From NCBI RefSeq assembly GCF_965283645.1, contig NZ_CBDIPG010000001.1, positions 1,426,001-1,490,000 on the forward strand: a DNA stretch of 64,000 nucleotides, written 5' to 3'. Both the position numbers and the translations under genes were made by a program. Below the pieces are notes generated by a model. The model was not told where the DNA came from. It worked only from the letters and a program-made list of their open reading frames with translations, and searched no databases. The DNA comes from Kordia sp965283645 (GTDB lineage: Bacteria > Bacteroidota > Bacteroidia > Flavobacteriales > Flavobacteriaceae). Positions 48,724-62,729 of the stretch are shown here, one piece after another (within the stretch, counting starts at the first letter, position 1; the number at the start of each line of letters is the position of its first letter).

Positions 48724-51213
48724 TTATTTTGGATCTAAGATCATATCAATACGTTCTACAATATCTCTTAAATGTATTTTACTCATAGAATCGCCTGTAC
48801 GTGAAATGGCGCTTCTTGCATTACTTTTTAATGTGTTTAGTTCTGCTCTTACAACAGCACGTAAATCTGACTGACTTGTATTAAGTGGCGTAGATCTTCT
48901 TCCAAATCTACCAAATCCTGTTTGACTTTTAGCAGTCATTAAGTATTCCAATCTATCAATATGAGCTCTTTGTAAGTTACGACGATATGCATCAACCTTT
49001 TTACCTGAACGCAATTCTGTCCAAATTCCATTACGTAAATCACGCATTAATTCTAATATAGAATATGCGTCATTTCCATTTAAGGTTTCGTTTTCCATAA
49101 CGCGTGAAAGTCTACCTAAACTTAAAACATTATTCAATGCACGTACTTGTGATCCTCTAATTCTATCGGTAATTCCAAAGGATTTTGTTTTGTTGAAGAT
49201 ATTATCATCCAATAACCACTCTGGTGTGCTGAATAATTGATCATTTACAAACTTTAAAGCTCTCTTTTGATCAGCTTTATCCACATGTGTATATACGGCA
49301 CCTTCTTGATCATATGTTTTGTTGTGTTGATATACACCTCCTATATTTGAAGCTACATGTCCCATATAACGGTTAAACTGACCTAATACTTGTCCGTACA
49401 TTGTATCTAAATCATCGTAGTTTTTACCATCTTTTGCTGTCCACTTAATTAAATTAGGAACAATTCTCTTAAGATTTTTAATTCCATAATCACTAGCTTT
49501 CATTGCATCACTACCTAAATCTTCTGTTTGAGAACTTGGATCTACGATATCTCTACCTTGTTGCGCTCCAAATCTGTACATTGGATCTCCAGCTTTTTCA
49601 AGAATCCACTTATCTAACGTTGATTTTTCGTCGTCTGCAGTTTTAGCATCTAAAATTGGACGATATCCCCAATTAATAGAATACTTATCATAAGGTCCAA
49701 TATTTGGCATTAATGCAACACCTTCGTCTCCTGGTTGTGCTACATAATTAAAACGAGCATAATCCATAATAGATGGTGCTGTTCCGTACTTTCTTGTAAA
49801 TTCAGCACTTCTTAAATTTTCAACTGTATATGCAACACTACTTCCCATATTATGAGGTAAACCTAATGTGTGACCAACTTCATGAGCCGACACAAAACGA
49901 ATTAAACGTCCCATAACTTCAGTTTTAAATTCAAGTGATTGTGCATCAGGATTGATTGCCGCTGTTTGAATAAAGAACCAGTTTCTTAATAATGTCATGA
50001 CATTGTGATACCAATTGATATCACTTTCAAGAATTTCTCCGCTTCGTGGATCACTTACGTGAGGTCCATTTGCATTTGGTATTGGTGAAGCTAAATAACG
50101 TACAACTGAATAACGTACATCTTCTGGACTCCAATCGGGATCTTCTTCAACTGTTGGAGGATCTTTAGCTATAATTGCATTTTTGAAACCTGCCGCTTCA
50201 AAAGCAACTTGCCAGTCTTCAATTCCTTGTTTGATATAAGGTTTCCATTCATCAGGTGTTGCTCTATCAATATAATAAACAATTTGTTTCTTAGGCTCAA
50301 CGAGTTCTCCTCTTCTAAATTTCGCAAGATCTTCATCTTTTACTTCAAGTCTCCAACGATCTAAAAAACGAATTTGTTTGCTTTCTTGAGCTTTTAATCC
50401 ATAATCAACTTGACCACGTGCAAACCAACCTACACGTCTATCAAAATGACGTCTTTTCATTGGTTCTTTTGGTAATAAAATCATAGAATTACTCATTTCA
50501 ACAGTAATAGAGCCTATACTTCCGTTAGATGGTGGAGCACTTGCATTATATGTCTTAACGTGTCTTGCTTCAATATTCAAAGGATAACTCTTTAACTTAT
50601 CTACATATGATCGAGTAGCATCTAATCGTGTAATTTTATATTGTCTTCTTCTAAAAGCAGGAATACCTAAAGCTTTTACATCTTTTGAAAACAAAGGAGT
50701 TACTTCAATTACAGTATTCAATGAATCTTTACTGAATGCCTTAATCGGGAAAGAATACAGGATAGGTTCAAAATTAGAATTCTCAACGGCTTCATGAACA
50801 GGTAAAGAATCTGCAGCCACTACATTATGTGATACAACTCTTAATAAAACTTGCTTTCTATTTTTTTCCCAACGAAGTACTTGTGTATTTTGCTTTCCAC
50901 CTCCAAAACCAAGTCCTGAAGCTGTCTTAGCAATCCGTGTCACCATCAGCATCTCTCTATTAAAAAGAGAATCTGGGATTTCGTAGTAAAACTTATCATC
51001 TAACTCGTGAACGGTAAATAAACCTGGATCACTTTTAGCATCTTTTGTAATTACTTTACCGTAGGGCTGAATTGCTCCTTTTTTCGGCTTTTTCTTTGGT
51101 TTCGCTGACGCAACTGCCCCTTTCTTACTAGCAGAAGCTTTCTTAGTAGTAGAACAGGAAGTAACAGAAATAAGCAAAATTCCAAGTAGAAATAATGGTA
51201 TTTTTCTTAACAT
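48724..51213 (-). CDS. secreted zinc metalloprotease lipoprotein (DUF5117/DUF5118 type)
   Basis: An 829-residue protein with a lipoprotein signal (LLISVTSC, then Ser/Lys-rich linker), large beta-rich N-terminal domains of DUF5117/DUF5118 type and a metzincin-like catalytic site HEVGHTLGLPH at about residues 443-453. Such proteins are common in Bacteroidota and may process or degrade peptides at the cell surface. Length fits the family. The substrate is unknown. Confidence 0.88.
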   Translation of the reverse strand: MLRKIPLFLLGILLISVTSCSTTKKASASKKGAVASAKPKKKPKKGAIQPYGKVITKDAKSDPGLFTVHELDDKFYYEIPDSLFNREMLMVTRIAKTASGLGFGGGKQNTQVLRWEKNRKQVLLRVVSHNVVAADSLPVHEAVENSNFEPILYSFPIKAFSKDSLNTVIEVTPLFSKDVKALGIPAFRRRQYKITRLDATRSYVDKLKSYPLNIEARHVKTYNASAPPSNGSIGSITVEMSNSMILLPKEPMKRRHFDRRVGWFARGQVDYGLKAQESKQIRFLDRWRLEVKDEDLAKFRRGELVEPKKQIVYYIDRATPDEWKPYIKQGIEDWQVAFEAAGFKNAIIAKDPPTVEEDPDWSPEDVRYSVVRYLASPIPNANGPHVSDPRSGEILESDINWYHNVMTLLRNWFFIQTAAINPDAQSLEFKTEVMGRLIRFVSAHEVGHTLGLPHNMGSSVAYTVENLRSAEFTRKYGTAPSIMDYARFNYVAQPGDEGVALMPNIGPYDKYSINWGYRPILDAKTADDEKSTLDKWILEKAGDPMYRFGAQQGRDIVDPSSQTEDLGSDAMKASDYGIKNLKRIVPNLIKWTAKDGKNYDDLDTMYGQVLGQFNRYMGHVASNIGGVYQHNKTYDQEGAVYTHVDKADQKRALKFVNDQLFSTPEWLLDDNIFNKTKSFGITDRIRGSQVRALNNVLSLGRLSRVMENETLNGNDAYSILELMRDLRNGIWTELRSGKKVDAYRRNLQRAHIDRLEYLMTAKSQTGFGRFGRRSTPLNTSQSDLRAVVRAELNTLKSNARSAISRTGDSMSKIHLRDIVERIDMILDPK

Positions 51214-51341
51214 AGTTATGAATAATTGGTTTGAGCCGTTAAATTACTAATAACATTACATTAATACTTAATATCAAAGCTACTTTAAGATATCTTTAAC
51301 TAGATTTTATGAGTATCTAGTCTTTGATAATATGATTGAGT
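51214..51341. other. promoter side of the metalloprotease, next to an IS3-type end
   Basis: About 130 bases that must carry the metalloprotease promoter. No clear TAnnTTTG was seen. The region ends at the IS3-type left end. Confidence 0.4.
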
Positions 51342-51555
51342 TGTCCTGAAAAAGGTTGACTGATTAATTGGGATTAAATATAGTTAAATCGAAGTAACAA
51401 TATTCTTACTTCGATTTATTTTTTTCCATGATTTTAATTGTATTTTAATTTTGTAAATGTGCTTTGTTAGAAGTAAGCATTTTTATGGATAAATGCGGTC
51501 TCAACTGATTATAAAAAGTTGTAGCTTGTTTTGTTTTGTTTTGTTTTGTTTATGT

Positions 51556-52299
51556 TTATGTTTCTAAGTTTTGACAATTCTCAAATATCACTACTAATCC
51601 AAACTCATCTTTTAAAATTCCATTGACTCTTTCTGCTATTGAATTTTCATAGGGATCATACGATTCTGTAATACTAATTTGAATATGATTCTCTTTTAAA
51701 ATACCTGTATATTCTTTGCTACAATATTGTAAGCTTCTATCAGAATGATGAATGAGTTTATTGCTTGTATTTTCGCGATTTAACTGCTAATTTCAGTGCT
51801 TGAAAAGTTGTACTAGCCATTAAATTATTAGCTAACTTATATCCTACTATTTTCATGGAATATGCATCTGTAATCAAATGTAAATAATAGGTAGTTACTT
51901 TAGTTCTTAGATAAGTAAACTACTAGTAGGAATTACTGCTTGGAACCAGACTTTTTTACGATTGAAATATTAAGTTCTTGCTCAGCTAAATCCATAAACT
52001 TTTTGAACACTCGTAGTTCTTCTTCTTTTTTTTGCTAACTCAGCTTCGAGCTCCTTGATACGTTGTTTTTAAGGATCTTTAATTGGACGACCTAAAGTAG
52101 GTTTTACTTCATAGGTAAATTTACCCTATTTTATCAACCAATCATCTATACAAGAATGACCTCGTATAAGATATCGTCTTTTTAATTCTGCCTTGGTATA
52201 TAAATCACGCTCGTATTCACTAACAACTTGACGCTTGAAAGCCTCGCCGTATATTTGAGAAGGTAAAGATGATTTTTTAATTCCTTTTGATATTGACAT
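51556..52299 (-). pseudogene. IS3-family transposase remnants (orfA and orfB)
   Basis: orfA residues from MSISKGIKKSSLPSQIYGEA to RGHSCIDDWLIK are readable but end at an in-frame TAG; the frame continues after it as GKFTYEVKPTLGRPIKDP, another stop, and KQRIKELEAELAKK. The orfB end survives as YENSIAERVNGILKDEFGLV then VIFENCQNLET before TAA at 51556-51558, but the central DDE catalytic region is missing. So the element cannot transpose by itself. Confidence 0.8.
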
Positions 52300-52486
52300 A
52301 TTTGTAAGCATTCGGTCTTCTACGTCTAGGATTAGATGTTGTATTTTACATAAAGTTAGTTATGAAAAAACGCAACCCATTAACAAGTAGAAGTTTAAGT
52401 GTTCCTAGTTCTTGGATAGGTATCTGATTTTAAAGTATTGTTAGCTTAAGAGAGATTTTATTGAGAAAAAGGTATTTTTTTAACAG

Positions 52487-53974
52487 TTAAGAAAGCTGTT
52501 GTTTCTTCCAATTTTGTGGCAGTAATTCTTCTAATTTATTGGCTTTATGCTCTGGTAATCTTTTAAAGACATCATGCAACCAATGATATGGATTTACATC
52601 GTTGATTTTACAAGTAGCAAAGAAAGAATACATCATCGCAGCATTTTGTGCTGCTTTATGATTGCCAGCAAAGAGGTAATTTTTGCGACCTAGGGCTAAA
52701 GGGCGTATTGAGTTCTCTATTAGGTTATTATCAATGCAATATACTGGATTATCGATGTAACCAATAAGTGACTCCCATAATTTTAGACTATAAGTAAGTG
52801 CCTTTCCTATAGCACTTTTAGGAAGTACTTTAGTGTACTGATCTTGCATCCAAGTGTATAATAAATCTAAAATAGGTTTAGCGCATAATGCTCTATAACG
52901 TGTTATCGTTTTCGAGTTTAGATTACGCTCTTTTATTTTTCGTTCTACACTATAGAGTTTTTGGATTTGCTCCAATGCATAACTGGCTCTTGACTTATCA
53001 TTAGCAAGTGCTTTTTCAAAATATCTTCTAGCATGTGCCATGCATGCTAAGTGTTTTAAGCCATAGTTTTCAATCACTTTTTTATAGGCAGTATATCCAT
53101 CAGTTTGTAATGTTCCTCTAAACTCTTGTAATAGTACTTCTGGAACTTCTGCTGCTCTACTAGGTGCATATTCAAAAAGTACTAATCCTTCTACTGGAGC
53201 ATGTAATACCCAATGATAGCCTTTATGAGTACTCCCTTTTTTATGACTGTCTTGTACTTTGATTGTTGATTCATCTGCCTGAAGATAGTCACATTGCAAT
53301 ATTAATTGTTTATGAACTTTATACAATACTTCCAACTGCTGGGACGCTTTAGTAAACCAGCCAGATATGGTTGCTGATGCAATAACAACATCTTGTCTTT
53401 TTAATATTTGTAGTTGACGGTAGAAAGGTAAGTGATCAATAAATTTACTGACAAAAATATGCGCTAATAACCCAGCTCCTACATTAGACTTAGGTAAGAT
53501 TAAGCTTGGTAGCTCCGCAATACTAATTCCTGAGTCCTTTGGTAATGCATATTTAGGACGAACTATTTTTCGAACATACACTTTCTGCGGAGTGTATTCC
53601 AATAGTTCTGTGATTTCTTCTCCAATTTTAACACTACCTTCTATGATATTTTCTGGCTCAATAACTTCTTCAACTCTTGGCAAGTGTGGAGCTAATGGTA
53701 AACGAACAGGATGTTTCTTCTCTTTGGTTATAGTTTTGCTATAACTCACCTGTTTTTGTTCTGATACTGGAACATCTTCTGAGATTACTTCTGTAAATAA
53801 TCCAAGTTGATTAGATTCCGATGGAATAAAACGTTCACTCTTAGTGCCAAAAATAAGACGTTTGAGTTCTAGTAGTTGATGCTCTAAATGGGTAACTTTT
53901 CCTAGTAGCTCATCATACTTCCTTTTAGGAACATAATCATCAAGATTTATAAGTGTTTCCGTCTGTTTTTCCAC
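52487..53974 (-). CDS. tnpC: IS66-family transposase (TnpC type)
   Basis: A 495-residue transposase with an N-terminal coiled coil (KRKYDELLGKVTHLEHQLLE) and RLIFGTKSERF, a central zinc-binding/insertion region and the DDE-domain segments LQADESTIKVQD, LQTDGYTAYK and NNLIENSIRPLALGRKNYLF. It appears full length. Together with the two small genes upstream it forms a complete IS66 gene set. Confidence 0.93.
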   Translation of the reverse strand: MEKQTETLINLDDYVPKRKYDELLGKVTHLEHQLLELKRLIFGTKSERFIPSESNQLGLFTEVISEDVPVSEQKQVSYSKTITKEKKHPVRLPLAPHLPRVEEVIEPENIIEGSVKIGEEITELLEYTPQKVYVRKIVRPKYALPKDSGISIAELPSLILPKSNVGAGLLAHIFVSKFIDHLPFYRQLQILKRQDVVIASATISGWFTKASQQLEVLYKVHKQLILQCDYLQADESTIKVQDSHKKGSTHKGYHWVLHAPVEGLVLFEYAPSRAAEVPEVLLQEFRGTLQTDGYTAYKKVIENYGLKHLACMAHARRYFEKALANDKSRASYALEQIQKLYSVERKIKERNLNSKTITRYRALCAKPILDLLYTWMQDQYTKVLPKSAIGKALTYSLKLWESLIGYIDNPVYCIDNNLIENSIRPLALGRKNYLFAGNHKAAQNAAMMYSFFATCKINDVNPYHWLHDVFKRLPEHKANKLEELLPQNWKKQQLS

Positions 53975-54023
53975 GGATTAAAAATACGAAAACTACTTCG
54001 ATATCACAATGCCTTAAGCTACT

Positions 54024-54377
54024 TTATACTGCTAATTCGTATCGTTTTTTTCGTTGCAAATTATTAATGAAAACTCCATCTATTAATAATACGAGCTGCG
54101 AATAATCTAACCCAATACTTCCAACTTCTGGATCGTAATTTGGCAACTCAAAACGCCCTTGCTCTAATCGCTTATAATACAATACAAATCCTCCGTTTTG
54201 CCAATGTAATAACTTGACCTTATCTCTAGCTTTATTGATAAATATGTAAACAGTTCCATTACTAGCTGGAGTCACTAAATCTTTTGCGATTAATCCACAT
54301 AATCCGTTAAAACTTTTTCGCATATCAGTTGGTTTACTGTATAAATGAAAATCATGATTAATACCTAATCCAAACAT
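54024..54377 (-). CDS. tnpB: IS66-family accessory protein TnpB
   Basis: A 117-residue IS66 Orf2-type protein with YSKPTDMRKSFNGLCGLI and FINKARDKVKLLHWQNGGFV. It is required for transposition together with TnpA and TnpC in characterised IS66 elements. It overlaps tnpA by 13 bases. Confidence 0.93.
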   Translation of the reverse strand: MFGLGINHDFHLYSKPTDMRKSFNGLCGLIAKDLVTPASNGTVYIFINKARDKVKLLHWQNGGFVLYYKRLEQGRFELPNYDPEVGSIGLDYSQLVLLIDGVFINNLQRKKRYELAV

Positions 54378-54697
54378 GATACTAGTTTCTTTAAGGTTGA
54401 TAATCCTTCCATGTCTAAAACTGTAGATACTGCTATTTGAACTCCATTAGGATAGAAAATCTGTAATGTTTCTTCCTTGATTTCAGGAGCCATAACCTTC
54501 ACTGGAATGAAGTTTAAATTAGAAGAATCTTTAACTGAATCTTGCTTCTTTTCTGATTTGTATTTACGTAACCAATAACGATAGGTATAATAATTAAGTT
54601 TATGAGCCTTGCAATAGGCGTCTAATTTCATTCCACTACTAGCAAAACCTTCTATTAATGGATACATCTCCGATTTAGTTCTGTGATTTTTTTTCAT
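54365..54697 (-). CDS. tnpA: IS66-family accessory protein TnpA
   Basis: A 110-residue helix-turn-helix protein: EMYPLIEGFASSGMKLDAYC and LNYYTYRYWLRKYKSEKK are typical of the IS66 Orf1 protein. First gene of the tnpA-tnpB-tnpC set. The IS66 right end probably lies at about 54766, where the sequence reads GTAAAGCGAACG in reverse. Confidence 0.88.
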   Translation of the reverse strand: MKKNHRTKSEMYPLIEGFASSGMKLDAYCKAHKLNYYTYRYWLRKYKSEKKQDSVKDSSNLNFIPVKVMAPEIKEETLQIFYPNGVQIAVSTVLDMEGLSTLKKLVSCLD

Positions 54698-54830
54698 GAT
54701 GTAAAACTAAAATCACTTTACCAATGTCACAATATGTAGACTACGGAGTGTTTACGTTCGCTTTACATAATTTGTTTTCATTACACTTGAAATTTTAGTG
54801 TAACGCTATTTCAGGACGAGACAATATCAT

Positions 54831-54866
54831 AAAAAAAACCCTTACTAATAATTAGTAAGGGTTTTT
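54831..54866 (-). terminator. rRNA operon terminator
   Basis: Stem CCCTTACTAAT / ATTAGTAAGGG with a one-base centre, flanked by T/A runs, 8 bases downstream of 5S on the minus strand. Confidence 0.85.
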
Positions 54867-54873
54867 AAAAAAA

Positions 54874-54976
54874 GGCGGCGACATACTCTCCCACATTTCT
54901 GCAGTACCATCTGCGCTAATGGGCTTAACTTCTCTGTTCGGAATGGTAAGAGGTGAGCCCCATTGCTATAACCACC
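54874..54976 (-). rRNA. rrf: 5S ribosomal RNA
   Basis: The minus strand reads GGTGGTTATAGCAATGGGGC ... TTCCGAACAGAGAAGTTAAGCCC ... GGAGAGTATGTCGCCGCC. This is a standard 5S. Ends are approximate. Confidence 0.95.
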
Positions 54977-55107
54977 TTAAGTCTTTATTCCCAATTAATT
55001 GAGAATCTCCTCAGTAATACACTAAAGAGTATAAGGTAACATATTGAGATAATTTTGAGACCAGATTAAGTAAATAATTCTTAAAACAAAATAACAAGAG
55101 TCAGTAC

Positions 55108-57925
<2,818 letters not shown>

Positions 57926-57995
57926 GTACTTTTTGTCTCTTTATTATTTTTGTTCTCTCGAAGATTATTTTTTTAATCTCGTTTCTCTTTTATCT

Positions 57996-58011
57996 CAATA
58001 TGTCAATGAAC
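57996..58011 (-). promoter_or_regulatory. boxA-like antitermination site before 23S
   Basis: Minus strand GTTCATTGACATATTG. The same 16 bases occur in the 16S leader (59983-59998). They match the form of rRNA boxA in Bacteroidota (family resemblance to TGCTCTTTAACA of E. coli). Confidence 0.65.
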
Positions 58012-58035
58012 TTTTTCAACTGTAATAGTTGATCG

Positions 58036-58109
58036 TGGAGAATATCGGAGTCGAACCGATGACCTCCTGCGTGCAAGGCAGGCGCTCTAGCCAGCTGAGC
58101 TAATCCCCC
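58036..58109 (-). tRNA. tRNA-Ala(TGC)
   Basis: Minus strand starts GGGGGATTAGCTCAGCTGGC, anticodon loop ...CTTGCAC..., ends ATTCTCCA. The acceptor stem GGGGGAT / ATTCTCC pairs with one G-U or mismatch. It lies in the rRNA spacer, as usual. Confidence 0.95.
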
Positions 58110-58194
58110 ATTATGAAATTCAGAATTATCAATTCAGAATTATGAATGTTGAATCTTCTAACTTCCAGAATTTCCTTAAAATAAAATACCTTAG

Positions 58195-58268
58195 TAGTCT
58201 CAGGCAGACTCGAACTGCCGACCTCTACATTATCAGTGTAGCGCTCTAACCAGCTGAGCTATGAGACT
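58195..58268 (-). tRNA. tRNA-Ile(GAT)
   Basis: Minus strand AGTCTCATAGCTCAGCTGGT, anticodon GAT in CTGATAATG, end TGAGACTA. Acceptor stem AGTCTCA / TGAGACT is perfect. Standard spacer tRNA. Confidence 0.96.
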
Positions 58269-58354
58269 CTACTTGTATATATTTTGTTCAATTTCTTAAT
58301 TAACAGCTAAGCAAAAACAACTCTTTAAATCTATAAAATCTCTTCGTCGCTCTA

Positions 58355-59876
<1,522 letters not shown>

Positions 59877-59982
59877 TTGTTTCTTTAATATATCTTCAAC
59901 TTCAGAAAAATTATCGTATCTCAAAAGATGTCTTTGCTTATGTTTTTATCATTATATCGTTTCCAATATAATTGCTGCTAAT

Positions 59983-59998
59983 CAATATGTCAATGAAC
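59983..59998 (-). promoter_or_regulatory. boxA-like site in the 16S leader
   Basis: Minus strand GTTCATTGACATATTG, identical to the site before 23S; likely binds Nus factors during rRNA synthesis. Confidence 0.65.
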
Positions 59999-60040
59999 TA
60001 ATATTTCTCTATTTCCTAAACTTCCTTCCGAAAGCGGGTG

Positions 60041-60048
60041 CAAATATA
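60041..60048 (-). promoter_or_regulatory. rRNA promoter P1, -7 box
   Basis: Minus strand TATATTTG followed by CACCCGCTTTC, with TTG 20 bases upstream. Nearest promoter to 16S; start of the transcript about 155 bases before 16S. Confidence 0.75.
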
Positions 60049-60181
60049 AAACCCTTTTTTCATTCCAACAAAACTTTTTGAAGATTTTTTTTAAAGCTCT
60101 TTTCAAACTTTTTGCCTCTATCAAAATATGTCTCAAAAATCAGAACTTACTGAACTAAAACGTTCCCGTTTTTAGCGGATG

Positions 60182-60189
60182 CAAACATA
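60182..60189 (-). promoter_or_regulatory. rRNA promoter P2, -7 box
   Basis: Minus strand TATGTTTG followed by CATCCGCTAAAAACGGGAAC, with TTG 18 bases upstream. The downstream 50 bases resemble those of P3. Confidence 0.7.
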
Positions 60190-60306
60190 CAACCTTTTTG
60201 TAAAACCCAAAACTTTTTTAACCTATTTTTTGAAAAAAATCAAAATCTTAAAAAATCAATATATTATCAGAACTTCTCAACTAAATCGTTCCCTCTTTAG
60301 CGGGTG

Positions 60307-60314
60307 CAAATATA
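60307..60314 (-). promoter_or_regulatory. rRNA promoter P3, -7 box
   Basis: Minus strand TATATTTG followed by CACCCGCTAAAGAGGGAACG, with TTG exactly 19 bases upstream. Most distal of three tandem promoters. The rest of 60315-60586 holds no gene that I can see. Confidence 0.75.
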
Positions 60315-60586
60315 AATACCTTTTAATTATACGCAACCATTTTTAAACCTTTTTTTAGTGTTTTTTTAAACTTAAATCATAACAATCTAAATACAAGATA
60401 TTTGCAACATACTTTTTTTTGAAAATATTTTATATCATCTTCTATTGTGATCAAGCTGCATATATTTTACAACCTTTTAGGGGTAACACAGGTAAAGTTT
60501 TAATTTTAATGAGCGCGTCAAACTTCAATCAGTAACCTTTGTAAAAAAAGGGAAATAAAGCTAATGATTTTTATTGAATCTCGCAA

Positions 60587-61264
60587 CTATTTCTTTTTCT
60601 GATCTTTAGATGACCATTTGTCCGTTAATTCTAGATATGAGAATGATAATGCCGAAGCTTGACTTTCTAGTTGTTTTTTGTAGAAAGCTCTTTGAAGTAT
60701 GTCTTCTATTAGATAGTCTTCATGATTAGACTCTGGTTTGAATTCTTTTTTGAGCGAGATATCAAATAGATTTGCCGTAGTATTGTACCAAAAAGCTTTC
60801 CAGCCGCTTCGCAAACGCTTTATTAGATTGAAAGCAGTATCGCCTGTTTGACGGTGAATTAGCTTTATAAGTATTTGACCTTCTGTTTTTGTTAGCTTTT
60901 TTAGTTTCGCAGAGAGTTCTTCTTCTATGAATTTTTGAACTCTTCGTGTGTATCTTCTTCGTTTCGATTTGGAATCTATTGTATTGAGTCTTTCATTTAA
61001 TACTACTAAACGTTCCGCCGCCATTTTCGCATACGGATATACTTTTAGCGTTTTTCTTCTTAATATAAGGTATCGAATACGTTCTTCCTTTGATGTAAAT
61101 TTTAGTTTGTTGAATATGATGACTTCTGCGAGATCAATATGTGAACGCGGAATGGTGTCTCCTTCTATTAGAAACTTTTTTGTAGCAGTTGTGTCTTGCG
61201 TCATGATTTGCGCATTTCCTGTATAAGACATCAATACTATTAATATGAGATAGATTTTTTTCAT
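60587..61264 (-). CDS. DUF4294-family secreted protein
   Basis: A 225-residue protein with a signal peptide (MKKIYLILIVLMSYTGNAQI) and the DUF4294 pattern (GDTIPRSHIDLAEVIIFNKL, YILRRKTLKVYPYAKMA-like segment). The Arg/Lys-rich helical middle is characteristic. Function unknown. Divergent from the M42 peptidase gene with 109 bases between. Confidence 0.85.
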   Translation of the reverse strand: MKKIYLILIVLMSYTGNAQIMTQDTTATKKFLIEGDTIPRSHIDLAEVIIFNKLKFTSKEERIRYLILRRKTLKVYPYAKMAAERLVVLNERLNTIDSKSKRRRYTRRVQKFIEEELSAKLKKLTKTEGQILIKLIHRQTGDTAFNLIKRLRSGWKAFWYNTTANLFDISLKKEFKPESNHEDYLIEDILQRAFYKKQLESQASALSFSYLELTDKWSSKDQKKK

Positions 61265-61373
61265 TTTCTATTTAAAATTCTTTCAAATTTTGTTCCAAAA
61301 ATAATAATTCGTTCTGTTATAACTATTAAATCTATTTTAATATTATTATTTTCGTTTGAATTAAATTAAAATT

Positions 61374-62462
61374 ATGGCAAAAAAGAAGATTATCAATAAG
61401 AAGTCGATGGCTTTTTTAGAGAAATATTTGAATAATGCAGCTCCAACTGGATATGAATGGGATGGACAGAAGATTTGGATGGATTATTTGAAACCTTATG
61501 TTGACGAGTTTGTTACAGATTCATACGGAACCGCTGTTGGAGTTATTAATCCAAAAGCAAAGTATAAAGTTGTTATTGAAGGGCATGCCGATGAAATTTC
61601 TTGGTACGTTAATTATATTACAGATGATGGTTTGTTGTATGTGATTAGAAATGGTGGAAGTGATCATCAGATTGCACCATCTAAATGGGTTAATATTCAC
61701 ACGAAGAAAGGAATTGTAAAAGGCGTTTTTGGTTGGCCAGCTATTCATACAAGAAATAAATCGAAGGAAGAACCACCAAAATTGGATAATATTTTTATTG
61801 ATGTTGGATGTAACACAAAGAAAGATGTTGAAGAACTTGGCGTACATGTAGGTTGTGTAATTACATATCCGGATGAGTTTCACGTGTTGAATAAGGATAA
61901 GTTTGTGTGTAGAGCTATTGATAATAGAGCTGGTGGATTTATGATTGCCGAAGTTGCGCGCTTGTTACATGAGAATAAAGTGAAACTTCCGTTTGGATTG
62001 TACATTACGAATTCGGTTCAAGAAGAGATTGGTTTGCGTGGAGCAGAAATGATTACGGAAACTATTAAACCAAATGTTGCTATTGTTACAGATGTTTGCC
62101 ATGATACTACAACTCCTATGATTAATATGAAGACACAAGGAGAAACTAAAATGGGCGATGGACCTGTTATTTCGTATGCGCCAGCTGTTCAGAATAAGTT
62201 GAGAGAACGTATTATTGATACTGCTGAGACGAATAAGATTCCTTTTCAACGTATGGCTTCAAGTCGTTCTACTGGGACAGATACAGATGCTTTCGCGTAT
62301 AGTAATGGCGGCGTTCCTTCTGCATTGATTTCGCTTCCGCTTCGTTATATGCATACAACTGTGGAAACTGTACATAAAGATGATGTTGAGAATGTGATTC
62401 GTTTGATTTACGAAACATTACTTACTATTAAAGATGGTGAAACGTTTAGTTATTTTGAATAG
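61374..62462 (+). CDS. M42-family glutamyl aminopeptidase / deblocking peptidase
   Basis: A 362-residue protein. Metal-ligand segments are visible in order: EGHADEISWYV (His), AIDNRAGGF (Asp), VQEEIGLRGA (Glu), VTDVCHDTT (Asp) and ALISLPLRYMHTTVE (His). This is the M42 order of a co-catalytic metal site forming tetrahedral aminopeptidases that remove N-terminal residues from peptides in the cytoplasm. Confidence 0.93.
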   Translation: MAKKKIINKKSMAFLEKYLNNAAPTGYEWDGQKIWMDYLKPYVDEFVTDSYGTAVGVINPKAKYKVVIEGHADEISWYVNYITDDGLLYVIRNGGSDHQIAPSKWVNIHTKKGIVKGVFGWPAIHTRNKSKEEPPKLDNIFIDVGCNTKKDVEELGVHVGCVITYPDEFHVLNKDKFVCRAIDNRAGGFMIAEVARLLHENKVKLPFGLYITNSVQEEIGLRGAEMITETIKPNVAIVTDVCHDTTTPMINMKTQGETKMGDGPVISYAPAVQNKLRERIIDTAETNKIPFQRMASSRSTGTDTDAFAYSNGGVPSALISLPLRYMHTTVETVHKDDVENVIRLIYETLLTIKDGETFSYFE

Positions 62463-62557
62463 ATTGGCTTTTATCAGATTATAGAATTTAGATCGCTTTG
62501 CAGCTAGATTTTAGAGATAAAACTCCTTTTTAGTATATATAATAGAAGGTAACAATT

Positions 62558-62592
62558 AAACCAAACTTGATTTAGTTTCAAGTTTGGTTTTT
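62558..62592 (+). terminator. terminator after the M42 peptidase
   Basis: Stem AACCAAACTTGA / TTCAAGTTTGGTT followed by a T run, about 95 bases after the stop. Between 62593 and 62691 I see nothing. Confidence 0.8.
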
Positions 62593-62691
62593 TTATGAGC
62601 ATTAAAAATTAGTTTGATGCGTTTCTGGATCAAATTCAGAATGTAGCTTCTAGAAACTTTTCAGATAACCTTTTATTTTTTCTATAAAAAA

Positions 62692-62729
62692 AGAACTTCT
62701 CTTTGTATTGCTACAGAAGAGAAGTTCTA
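62692..62729 (-). terminator. terminator downstream of the SusD gene
   Basis: AGAACTTCTCTT / AAGAGAAGTTCT with a 13-base loop; T runs on the minus strand. It lies about 190 bases after the SusD stop and ends that transcript; the space between holds no gene that I can see. Confidence 0.7.

Larger units (their letters stand above)
51342..54818. mobile_element. decayed IS3-family element with a nested IS66-type element
   Basis: The left end TGTCCTGAAAAAGGTTGACT and the right end read in reverse (CGTCCTGAAATAGCGTTACA) match at about 17 of 21 positions when aligned with one gap, so they look like a pair of terminal repeats. They enclose IS3 orfA and orfB remnants and three IS66 genes. Removing the IS66 part (roughly 2.3 kb) leaves about 1.2 kb, the normal length of IS3. 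A 3-base GAG may flank the pair. The right end lies only a few bases from the rRNA-operon terminator. Confidence 0.65.

Noticed and set aside
51527..51551. A TTTTG microsatellite of five units
   Set aside because: Simple slippage-type repeat within the decayed IS3 region; no likely function.
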